From NCBI GenBank assembly GCA_030512295.1, contig JAULSR010000011.1:248001-312000 (forward strand): a DNA stretch of 64,000 nt, given 5' to 3'. The DNA is from Bombardia bombarda (lineage: Eukaryota; Ascomycota; Sordariomycetes; Sordariales; Lasiosphaeriaceae). The notes beneath the pieces are model-generated. The model made no database searches. It was not told the DNA's origin and saw nothing but the letters and a program-made list of their open reading frames with translations. Position 1 is the stretch's first letter; each line of letters begins with the position of its first letter. This document shows, piece by piece, positions 54,851 to 64,000 of the stretch. Position numbers and translations under genes: made by a program.

Positions 54851-57149
54851 CCCCCAGGATTCATTGCGATGTCTGTAGGGCCAGAAAGGTGATGGTGATA
54901 CGATGGTAGGAAAAGAACTTGCCTTGGGGCTACGACCGCTGTCTACGACATGTTCTTAAACCTAAGGACCAGTGTCACACCAGCACAATCGTACTCAGAA
55001 ACGCGTCTGTGTACGTACCTAGCTCCTGCGAGGACCATTTGGCACAGTGTGTCTTACACTGGCTGCATAGCCACGTATTAGAAAACCGAGCAGGTTTGAT
55101 CATCGCCCGATAGGAATGCTCCAGGCTTCAATTTGAACCACCGAACCACACCTCCAGTCACCGGGTGCACCGGCATAAACACCTCACCAACTGTACCACT
55201 TACCGTTGGCCTTATCAATGCAGCATCCATCACTCCTGCATAGTAGATAATTTGCAAAAGCCGGCATATGTCCAACTTACCGAATTCTGGCACACCGCAG
55301 TCCGGCTTATCAGCCCCCCACCTCCTAGGGAATGATCAGTACGATGTTTTGGCCCCCTATCTCGTAAGCGAAATACCAATTTAGCATTACATTCTTGGCC
55401 CTGTTTATCCTTATCTATGGGCTCATACGTCTTTCTTATGGGCAGTTTTACGAGCATAGGTCGTGTTCGTCTCTCGCTTTCAGTTCGCTATGGTGTATGT
55501 GAAGTTCAAGGCAACCAATCCCATCGCATCCGTTAATGCGAGTCGGAATTCGCAAATCACGTTGATGGGGGCCCGAAGGCTGGACCAGCAGGATGACCCC
55601 CGAGACTATCCGATCCCAGCTAAGTCCACTTCACCGAGACTAATGCAGGCAGCCTTAGCCCCTGCCGGGAAGGGGTTGGTCAAGAAAACAGAGCCCTTTT
55701 TCAGACTCATAGATTTTTAACACTCCCAAAGCGTAGCTCAAGCAAACCCAAAAGCGCCCAAGATACCTAGCCCAGCGTTCAAACCAAAGAAGAAGAAAAC
55801 GACTCTCTCAAAGGGGCAAATCTATCAAGGGTGTATACAGATCAGCAGGCCGAGTTAATTGATTGCTTAATGATATTCAGACTTTTTTATTCGAGTGTGA
55901 GGTGCATGCATGCAAGCACCCTGATGTATGGGCTGGTCACCTACCGGTATACCCTAAGGGAGGCGTGCGCTCCGCTCACACTCGTTCGTACGGCGTGGGA
56001 AAAAAAAACCCAACGCATCACCCTTTTTTTTCCGCGGACAAATTCCACTTACTATTTTCAGCTTTCCACAATCTTGGTGTGTCATTTTTTTAAAATATCC
56101 CAGTCTGTCGAGGTCCCAGTCCCTCCAATCAAGGCACCTCGGCCCAGCCTCGTGTGTTCGGTCCGGGGTCTCATAATGGTGTCGGATCTCGATCCTACAC
56201 TACATGCAGAGTCTCATCTGACATTAGCAAAAGTGGAAATTCGGTGAAAGGAACAGGCGAGCATCGAACGCGGCTTCATGTTATGCGCCGTTGCCTGTAG
56301 GTACCCGCAGCTTTTTGAATGCTCACTGTAGACAAGCCATCAATTCCATAGTCTTCCCTTAAAACTCGACGAAAGCTACATGCAGAGAAAGCGCTGAACA
56401 ATGAGCATAGTTTGCAATTGCTCTGCTACGTTTCAGTTTCCAATTGATCAAGGTGTACGTAATGTTATCAATATCACGGAACTGGGTACTGGAATTTCAT
56501 TCGGGCATAGCAGTTAAATCTATGGTGTGCAGCCACGTCTGCTTGCCATGCAGCTTACAACATAGTAATTGCATAAATAACAATAATAATACCATCAATT
56601 TTACTCCCAATTAGGCCTGTAGATTGATACAGATTGATACACGCTGTGTTTGACAGCGAGCCCATCCACACCGTTTCAGCATATAGGTTGGGTTGGTTGC
56701 CAAAGAGGCAACGCTGGTGTTTTGTGCATTCGTCACAATCGGGTATCCATGCATTAAGGAGGGTGTGGACTTAAATCCTGTGCAGGGAAGGTAGCTAGAA
56801 AAGTGAGGTATGTTGCGAATATCACCGTCTATGGCACTGGAGAGCGATCTGCCGTGATGGATTCATGTCCCCGGAAGAATCCAGGGCAAAGCTATCTGGG
56901 CCGGCTGTGTGCAGGTAGGAAAATGAACCTGGATCCCCTGTAGGGAAGTGGCCCACCCTGTGTAACCACAGGGCCAGGTGGGTCCAGGTTTACACCGTCA
57001 GATAAGTGCCCACCCATGTGTCACCCCAGGGCCATCGCGTGAGGGGTCCATGTCTACAAGGGATTGTTCCCAAAACTTGATCATTATCGTATGTAACATT
57101 TGTCTTGGCGAGATAACGGGGAGTGGTTCAATAAGGAAGTTGATGTGAT
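54851..57149. other. Intergenic region, about 2.3 kb
   Basis: Promoter side of the intact NLR gene and 3' side of the next minus-strand gene. No coding support. At 56930-57040 two imperfect copies of a GTGGCCCACCCTGTGTNACC-like unit occur with inverted CAGGG/CCCTG segments. Short frames elsewhere have no motifs. Confidence 0.5.
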
Positions 57150-58971
57150 TCAGCTGCCGTTGGGCGCTCGAACAGCGATATACAGCTGCGCAGCACTCAC
57201 TGCAAGCTGTAATAGCGAAAGTACGATACTTATGCCGCCAACCAGAAACACTGCCCAAAATGTGTACCACTGCAGTGGGTTCCTCCGATCTCGCCACAGG
57301 TCTCTCATCTTGCTTGGTTGCTGTCTCAAGTTGTGGTGCTGCAGAGTCAGCAGCCGTTTTCCAAAGACAGGGAAGTCGTCGCGTGCAGAGTATGTGTCAC
57401 GCTCTTGGAGCTGGTCATCCAGGTCACGAGCAGATACAGGAAAGAGGTTGCCAGGCAGGGCCGCGATATTCTTTTGGCCCCAGCTTGAGAATAGTGGGGT
57501 GGTGCAGACAACGAGTAGCAATTTGTCGATAGACTCGCGGACTGTTGATCCATCATGCTGCGTGGCTCGGCGGTCGCTCTTGAGAGACTGTAAAACCAGA
57601 CCTCGAGATCTAGAGCTTTGCCCAAACAAAAGTCTGTAGGAGAGGAGGATCTCTCGATGCAATGCATATGGGTCTTGCATAGAGCCGTCGTGGCAGTGTG
57701 ATGGCAGCAGTTTTGAGGTGATGCTGGGTAGATGCACAAACGAGCAATATTAGTGGCTGGATCCGGATGTGACTGCATTGATGTGATGCGAATTATGCAG
57801 AAATGATGAAATATGAGGATGAAAGTACCTACTTTCTCAGAACAGCCCCTTGGTCGTTTCGGATTGTGCTGGCGGCGCAGAAGGAGGGGTACCGAAACAA
57901 GCAGAGTGTGTGTGTCGAGCGCTCGAACGTCAAGTGACACGCCAGAGTATTCACCCATTTCAGCCTGACGCGGCCGGTGGTATGCAGCGAGAAGTAGTTC
58001 AGATTCGATTCGTACAAGACATCCTCTGTGTAAAATGAAGCGGTAGCTGGACCGTCGCCGTCTGCAGGGCCCAAGTGATGTTGTCTCCATTGCTCGTCTG
58101 TGTTTAAGGCGTCTCGAAATGAGTAAAACATTTTACTCACGGGTCGTCGTAAGTCTCGACAGATGTGTTGCCGCAGCGAATTCTCTGCCACAAGACTGAA
58201 AGTAGCAGCTCCATATCCTCGCGTCTCTGGGTGTGGACTTGTCGGCATTCTCTCAACGTCCAAAATTGGCTTCAAGGTTGCCGAAGACCAGCATAGGACG
58301 GCAAAAATAGCCTGCACAATTTTGTTTCTTTCCTCGATTCTAATGGTATGTGGTTCGATGTTGGAACCTTGAATCAACTCCTGACACGCCTTTTCGATGC
58401 TGGGATCGCTGTCGTGGGCGTGAAGGGTCTCAAACGCCCTCAGAACTGCAAAGCACCAATCCCATACATCTCTTGAGGAAGACGGTGGATCCCGACCCAG
58501 AAGACGCCAAATAATAGCAAATCGATCTGTCAGAAGTTCCTCAAAGCAAGTCTCCAGATGTTGACAGAAGACAAGCACTCCAGGCCATCTTGATGTATCT
58601 TGTTCTTCTAGTCCAAACAACAGGGCAATCGCCATGAGTCTATTTTTGTTCCACTGCAGCCCGCCTGGTTAGCAATTGGTGATTATTCAAGTCATACATT
58701 AGATGATAGGTGAACCTACCGGGACGTCGGACGACTCTGTGCTAAGAGCTCTATGAGGCGTATCTGACATCTTCGATAGACCCACAGTTCAGTCAGTATA
58801 ATTCAGTATCATTGGATTGGATAGTGAACTCCAAGTTCCATGAATTACATCGATATTTAGACTCACGGAACCCCAATTTGTCCAACGTTTGTTCAACGTT
58901 GGACGTCTTATGGTCCAACTTTGACCGCCATTCGCCTCTGTTTGGATTTGTTTCTCAAGATCCTTATCCAT
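57150..58971 (-). CDS. Conserved fungal membrane-anchored hypothetical protein
   Basis: Exons 58971-58867, 58770-58720, 58653-57833 and 57723-57150 keep frame and give 516 residues. Residues 50-320 are a soluble helical region starting WNKNRLMAIALLFGL, with VWDWCFAVLRAFETLHAH. The C-terminal 190 residues contain LHREILLSYRLLFGQSSRSR, FPVFGKRLLTLQHH, and then WRDRRNPLQWYTFWAVFLVGG with a second hydrophobic stretch VLSLLQLAVSAAQLYIAV. This arrangement, a RLLFGQ..RSR block followed by a WHDRR..WYTFWAV membrane hairpin, recurs in uncharacterised ascomycete proteins. No catalytic motif was found. The start is provisional: ATG 58770 is an alternative beginning in exon 2 (MSDTPHRALS). Confidence 0.75.
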
Positions 58972-60917
58972 GGTGATACGACATTAACCGTTGGCTGATG
59001 TCCAATGACTAGACGGGTGCTGTTATTGTTTCCTCTAGAGTATACTCCACTTGATAGTAACATTAGAAGCAACTTGAGTAAGTTGAAGAACGTCATAAGA
59101 GCTTGTAGAAGTGTGAGTGATACATGCAAACAGTTTTTACGGAACAATCACTGTACTCCCATCCGACAATTTATTTAAGATTCATCGGTATCCACCAAAA
59201 ACAACTATCCTATCTATCAGTCGACAGTTATCTGGCTCAAAGTGTGGTGGGTGGTGTTGGCATTGTTCTCGGGCGGAGGCAGTACGCCGCCCATCCGCAT
59301 GAGTTGTCTGCAATTTTTTGGAATCTTGCCAACTCGGGTGACATTAAGAAGTGGCAAATTTCTACACAATGTAAAAAGTGCAGAAGAAACCTACCAATGG
59401 GCAAAGCCCATGTAAGGAAGCCTCATCGGTGCACCCAATCGACATGGCCTTCAGACCTACTTGTAGTCCAGCAACTTGTCTGATTGGTACTCACTCAACA
59501 GTACAGATAGTCTTGATCCAATCAAGAAAGATCTACATGAGCCACGTAGTACAACTTGAACTCTACAGAGTTTGCTGGCAGTGTGTGCCTAACCAGGACG
59601 ACACCAGAAACAGTGAACCTGACCATTGGACTAGCTAAGCCTTTTCAAAAGGCACCTACTAGTCGTATTAATAACCAATATAAGGCGATACAAAGAATGA
59701 TTGGAAACAAGAAGAACACCATAAAATTGCAATATGCCGCTGCTGCCTATGAACTACAAGACCACCCTACATGTACCCCGACACTGCAATGTCACCTTTG
59801 CACCGAATCGCGATTTCTGCCTCTCCCATAGTCATTTTGACACACCATCACCCCCATGTGAATGGTGTTTGTCGCTTATGATATTTTCAGTCAGTTCAGG
59901 TAAGGCACTTTGCGTACGGCAGCAGACGACTTTGACTTACACCATCTTTGGAACCTCCTTTGGAGCACTCAGGTCAATATCTTTCCCGCTGATCGCGACA
60001 GTTCCATGATTTGTTCCGTTGGTATCTCCTGGCTCGTCTCCTTCAAAGTAGACTATTCCTTCTCTGACGTCCTGGCGGCTCCAAGGATCAAGTGATGCAT
60101 GCCAGGCTTTCCACGGCTGGGAGAGTGTGGACTGTCTGGCTTCTGATGGCATCTCCTCGTTCGTTATTGTGATCCTCGCGCACCAAGGATAGATTGGCGA
60201 TCTGTTAGCACACCAGACTACGCCGGTGGCTTCTGAGATTTTGTTGAGAGACAGGAGGGGGCGCTTTAGCAATAGGTAGCTGCTGGCGTGTCGGGAGCCT
60301 TGCTCAATGGGGGCTTTCTTGGAATAAGTACCTGCCTGAAGTCACTCCCTCTGTGAACTCAATGGGAGGTAACTCTGAAGAGCCTCATCATGAACAGCTA
60401 AGGTGCTCTTGCGCCCTCTCCCAAGTGATGTTGTTACATTTCGATAAGGCCGTCATGGTTTATTGGTTTGACCCTACCCTCCCTCACCACAGAGAAGATC
60501 ACGCGCATGTTGGAAAGTATATGGACCAGTCGGGGTGGATAACATCCCGTCTCACATAGTATGCACGATAATAAGAGTGTGCTGCGGGTGTTGCAAGATG
60601 ACTGGACAAACCCCAAGCCGCTCGATGTATGATGGTGTGCAGGCTCAACGAAACTCGCACTGTGCAGACACACCCGATTGTCCCGAGCTGTCATTGCCTT
60701 CCTAAAAGATTGCGGCTCAACCAAATTCCATACATTCTACGGTGCACTCGGGCACCAGGGCACCAGGATGAGTTGACATTTGACCCACCCCCTAAAAGAG
60801 AGCGAAGTCGGTACTTTATTCTTTCATTGCAGGGAACTCCGTATCTCAATACCCCTTCACACAATCCCATGACATTGTATGCTATCAGGAACCCCGGCGA
60901 GGATTGCATGTCTCAGA
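58972..60917. other. Intergenic region with unassigned minus-strand open stretch
   Basis: No certain gene. On the minus strand a 111-residue frame at 59937-60272 (contains GVVWCANRSPIYPWCARI and SLDPWSRQDVREG), open further upstream to about 60310, has protein-like composition with paired Cys. It may be a gene remnant or one exon of an unrecognised gene. The plus-strand frames nearby are less convincing. Confidence 0.4.
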
Positions 60918-61971
60918 ATGGAAGGTCATATCCAATATATGGCAAAGAGTTCGAACCTCGAAACGGAAAAGGCCTTCATAATTGACTTTCCCATTGATCA
61001 TGTCCAAGGAATCGAAGGACTGCGCTCCAAGAACGTTAAGCCAGAAGAACGAAAAGTCACTTTGGAGGAGATCACCAGCCCAAACAAGTGGAATCTGGAT
61101 GTTCATGGGTTCTGCATCTTGCGGGCAATAACCAAGGTGGACCCGAACGAGGTCTATTCAAACAGAGAAGAGTTTCAAAAGGCATATTGGTATGAAATAG
61201 AAGCTCTACTACATGATCGATTTCCAAGATACTCAAGGATTGAAGCTTTTGATCTCACGGTGAGCTACCTACGCTTTGTCATATTTCCATCTTGCGCGAG
61301 ACAGAGCTAGATGCCAACTAACTATTCTGTCAGGTTCGAAAGAGAGAACCCGAATATCCGCTAAAGGTCAGAGCTTACAACTTGGAAGCCGAAAATCCAG
61401 CGGGAGCAGCACATGCAGATTACTCCCATAGTGGGGGATTCCTCATTTTGCAAAACTGCTTTCCTGGACAGGGTGCCTATTGGAAGAATAAAGATTTCGA
61501 TTTAATAAAGTAAGTCTTGCCAAGAAACACACGAGCAATTGACTGAACCGAGGCAGGATTTCGGAGCTGACGCAGCTTTAGTGTCTGGCGCCCGCTTCGA
61601 GGTCCAACCGATGACTGGCCCCTGGCCATGTGCGACTTCACCACCATTGATACCGAGAATGACCTCCTTTTGACCGATTCCATCAGGCGAGACGACGTCG
61701 CTGAGATCTCTCTGATGCATTACAACAAATCTCACAGATGGCATTATCTCAAGAACCAAGGAGTCGACGATCTATTTGTCTTTCGAAATACAGACTCTTC
61801 CGGGAAACGAGCACGTAAGATGCACCACCTCACTCATACCCAGGTACCCCTATTCTAATCACATTCTAATGTTACACATCACCAGGAGGGTTCCATGCTG
61901 CCGTTCGAAATCCTAATGCCGTAGGGCCTCCGCGTGAGAGCCTTGAAGTGAGACTCGTGGCCTTTTATTGA
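60918..61971 (+). CDS. Second AsaB/CmcJ-NvfI-type oxygenase
   Basis: Exons 60918-61259, 61334-61509, 61582-61814 and 61886-61971 keep frame and give 278 residues. Landmarks match the oxygenase at 25390-26668: EITSPNKWNLDVHGFCIL, AAHADYSHSGG, NVWRPLRGPTDDWPLAMCD, HRWHYLKNQGVDDLFVFRNTD, GFHAAV and PRESLEVRLVAFY. H141, D143 and H254 would form the HxD...H iron site. Three of its introns fall at equivalent positions and phases (before the third, second-last and last blocks), while one intron of the relative, at HV-D, is absent. It is probably a Fe(II)/2-oxoglutarate-type hydroxylase or desaturase. It stands alone among NLR remnants with no other pathway gene nearby. ATG 60918 is the first plausible start; a more upstream in-frame start at 60879 lacks support. 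Confidence 0.82.
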
Positions 61972-62408
61972 GGGAGGGGGTTCCCACACATATATCCCAT
62001 TGTTACGTCAGATATGGGAACCGATTAGATATACGCACTGGATGAAGTCATGGCTACTGGTGTGTATAACATCACGCCACAAGATAAAATATGTTCACAT
62101 CACGCGAGTCTTAGAACATGTGTGTCATTCGGTGTGACGTGTACTATTTACGGAAGGATCACATCAGTGTCAACAACCTAAAAAGTTATGCAGGGCCCTT
62201 AAAAAGGCTAAGTGACAACGGGATAGGTACCCAGGCAGGTGGCAACCAATTCCATGTGGGTCGACGCTCATGTGTTTATGTAGTATGCGACTACGTCGCA
62301 CCAGTAGCCATCCGCGCCACCACATATATAAAGTAAAAGAAGATGTTGACATCCACCACCACCAATAGAAACTGACCAAAAGAGCCAACTCTGAGACAGA
62401 TGTAGGCC
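61972..62408. other. Spacer
   Basis: 3' region of the oxygenase gene; nothing else recognised apart from a short CACCACCACCA tract near 62353. Confidence 0.5.
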
Positions 62409-62671
62409 ATGTTGCAAAGCTGAGTTAGATATTGATATTGAAGTGTAGGTTGTGTTGCAAAATGCGAAGCACGTAGGTTGATATGGGTTATGAATCAGCA
62501 TGCCTTAGACTGTGAACGGCGACACTTTAATGAGGAGAAATGTTTCAAAATTGCAGTCAGGAAGGGGCAGACTGAGAAACCCTACAAGTCGGCGTACCCC
62601 CCCTCTCCCCCTTCCCAACATGAGAATAACTACGCCGGTTCAAGCTTTTTGCAGAGTTGGCATTGGTTAGG
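62409..62671 (+). repeat. Dispersed repeat, copy 2
   Basis: Direct-orientation relative of 50184-50432, with a few indels (a C-rich insertion near 62599). It ends at GGCATTGGTTAGG. Non-coding. Confidence 0.8.
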
Positions 62672-62702
62672 CCACGTAGGTACAGTATGAACTGATATTG
62701 AA

Positions 62703-62890
62703 TGTTTGTTGTTCAGTTGTTTATTGTTTAGTTGTTTATTGTTTAGTTGTTTACTGTTCAGTTGTTTATTGTTTGGTTGTTTGTTGCTTAGTTGTTTGTT
62801 GCTTAGTTGTTTATTGCTTAGTTGTTTATTGCTTAGTTGTTTATTGTTTGGTTGTTTATTGTTTGGTTGTTTGTTGTTTGGTTGTTTGTT
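62703..62890 (+). repeat. 15-bp minisatellite, about 12 copies
   Basis: Tandem array of a 15-nt unit close to GTTGTTTATTGTTTA. Internal variants (GTTTG for GTTTA, GCTTA for GTTTA) form blocks. The unit length is a multiple of three, so frames such as repeated CLLFS or NNKQP stay open on both strands but are artefacts. Confidence 0.9.
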
Positions 62891-63276
62891 GTTGGTGAGG
62901 GTGTGGATGAGGACAAAAGCCGCCACAGGGACCAAGTGGTATGTGGTGGGGTCTGGTTTAAACTGACTGATATAAGACGCATGGGCTCTTTGGAAAGGGG
63001 CGTTACACAAGGAGGCGTTCAATGCGTTTGCTTGATCATAGAGTGCGTACTCACTTGCTGGGGAGATTAGGTACCTGAGGTACCTAGGTAGATAGCTAGC
63101 AATTCTAGGGTTACTTACCTAGGTACATGAATCGGATGACGAGTTGGAAGTTAGGGATTCGTCCGATCTTCACAATGAGGGGCCGTGAGTACGGATATGT
63201 CAAGACACAGTGTGTACTTTGATGCATGGAACTTATATGCACACACCCAGATGCTACGCCCTTGAGATTCATCACA

Positions 63277-63420
63277 ATGTATCATTGACCAAAGCCCAGG
63301 GGCTTTTAAACTCATGAGTCAGACATCTTCAAGTATCTTATCAAGTCCAGTGCTTGTTCCTATTGGCGCCACCATAGAACAAGCCGAGCTGTAAATGGCC
63401 ACCTTGTTTTGTTACGGCGT
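63277..63420 (+). repeat. NLR promoter plus exon 1, tandem copy A
   Basis: About 140 nt duplicated next to copy B. It contains ATGTATCATTGACCAAAG, ATCTTATCAAGTCCAGTGC and the exon-1-like ATA GAA CAA GCC GAG CT followed by GTAAAT. The expected ATG is ATA (63374-63376), so this copy cannot start translation there. Confidence 0.75.
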
Positions 63421-63560
63421 ATGCATGCATCATTAACCAAATTCCAGGGGCCTGTGATCCATGAGACACCGTCAACCATCTTATCACGTACTGTGCTTGT
63501 TGCTATTTGCGCCACTATGGAGCAGGCTAAGCTGTGAGTAACAATCTTGTTGACGGCATG
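63421..63560 (+). repeat. NLR promoter plus exon 1, tandem copy B
   Basis: Second unit, with ATGCATCATTAACCAAAT, ATCTTATCACGTACTGTGC and exon 1 ATG GAG CAG GCT AAG CT (63517-63533) followed by a GTGAGT donor in phase 2, the phase used by the intact NLR's exon 1. Confidence 0.75.
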
Positions 63561-64000
63561 TGCTTCTGACTCAGTGCGTATCTATTTCACTGTGGGCCAT
63601 GTAATCGGCCTAAAAAACCAATGGTGACTTGTCAGACCAAAGTCCGATGCACTCAGGATGACTCCTACTTAAGGGAAGGCATCCCCCCCATACCACCGCC
63701 GTCGGCTGTGCCCTCCTAATCTCACTCTACATCCAATTCAAGATAGACTTAGGCGTACAGCGTCAAGTCAAGTCAGATCTACCATGACACCCGAACAGAA
63801 GCGAGATTTCAGCAGCACCGTCACCCGTCTCCTAGGCCTGTTCCCGGCCGAAGATGTCAAGGTTGGCCAAATGTTCGACAACTGGGGGACTTGCGCCACG
63901 TACTCGGACGATGTTATGTCCGTCAGGGATACCGTTTGGGGGGAGTCTAAGCAGAATGCAGACATTACCTTTGCAGCGTCTGAGGAGTTCTGTGAACTGC
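63517..64000 (+). pseudogene. NLR fragment (exon 1 and TPR part), runs off the window
   Basis: Exon 1 at 63517-63533 is followed after 250 nt by ATG 63784 and a frame open to the window end: MTPEQKRDFSSTV, LLGLFPAEDVKVGQMFDNWG, EEFCEL. This matches the NLR segment SPEQRLRYFENAV, LIFDLFPSEDIEVGQMYENWE just after NB-ARC. The N-domain and NB-ARC are missing between the two parts, so the copy is internally deleted unless a very short gene is intended. The 3' part lies outside the window. Confidence 0.6.

Noticed and set aside
59124..59483. 119-residue plus-strand frame
   Set aside because: Overlaps other frames of equal length and lacks motifs; protein-like character is weak.
62630..63022. Asn/Lys/Gln-repeat protein on the minus strand and Cys/Leu-repeat frames on the plus strand
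   Set aside because: Created by the 15-bp minisatellite, whose unit length keeps frames open; no flanking coding signals.

Overview
The window is nuclear DNA from a filamentous ascomycete, most likely Pezizomycotina and probably Sordariomycetes. Genes carry several short introns (about 50-250 nt) with GTRAGT-like donors, CTAAC/CTGAC branch sites and YAG acceptors. The protein families are typical of moulds: NLR (NB-ARC-TPR) proteins, SesB hydrolase, DMATS prenyltransferase, AsaB-type oxygenases. TACCTAGGTA-like palindromes litter the spacers. No rRNA, tRNA or CRISPR was recognised. Exon joins below were assembled by hand; reading phase was checked at each junction of the genes given as spliced.

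Layout. 0.5-6.2 kb holds housekeeping-type genes: a mitochondrial inner-membrane DUF3429 protein, a C4-dicarboxylate/malate-type transporter and a small conserved-looking protein, followed by a dead C2H2-family gene. 8.5-28.8 kb looks like a small specialised-metabolite locus: O-methyltransferase, beta-lactamase-fold esterase (with an in-frame stop), cytochrome P450 divergent from a DMATS aromatic prenyltransferase, an AsaB/NvfI-type oxygenase and a second methyltransferase. No PKS, NRPS or terpene synthase is visible, so the DMATS would be the signature enzyme. Inside this locus, at 13.5-19.8 kb, sits a divergent pair: an NB-ARC-TPR receptor with a short N-terminal motif, and a SesB-type alpha/beta hydrolase ending in a related motif. 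This is the arrangement expected of a fungal amyloid-signalling cell-death module and is the most interesting system here.

29-64 kb is an accessory, repeat-rich region. It has a nearly complete but interrupted dipeptidyl-peptidase III gene plus an inverted remnant of it, and a 5' remnant of the beta-lactamase gene. It also has a family of related NLR genes in different states: one intact (51.4-54.9 kb), one recently broken (33.5-37.1 kb), one 5'-truncated (47.1-48.9 kb) and one fragment at the right edge. A fold-back element with nearly identical inverted arms encloses an NLR promoter fragment next to the truncated copy. Interspersed are a dead RhoGEF-like gene, a conserved small protein, a membrane-anchored hypothetical protein and a second AsaB/NvfI-type oxygenase.

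Limits: family assignments rest on recognised motifs and remembered family patterns, not on searches. First exons and start codons are the least certain parts.
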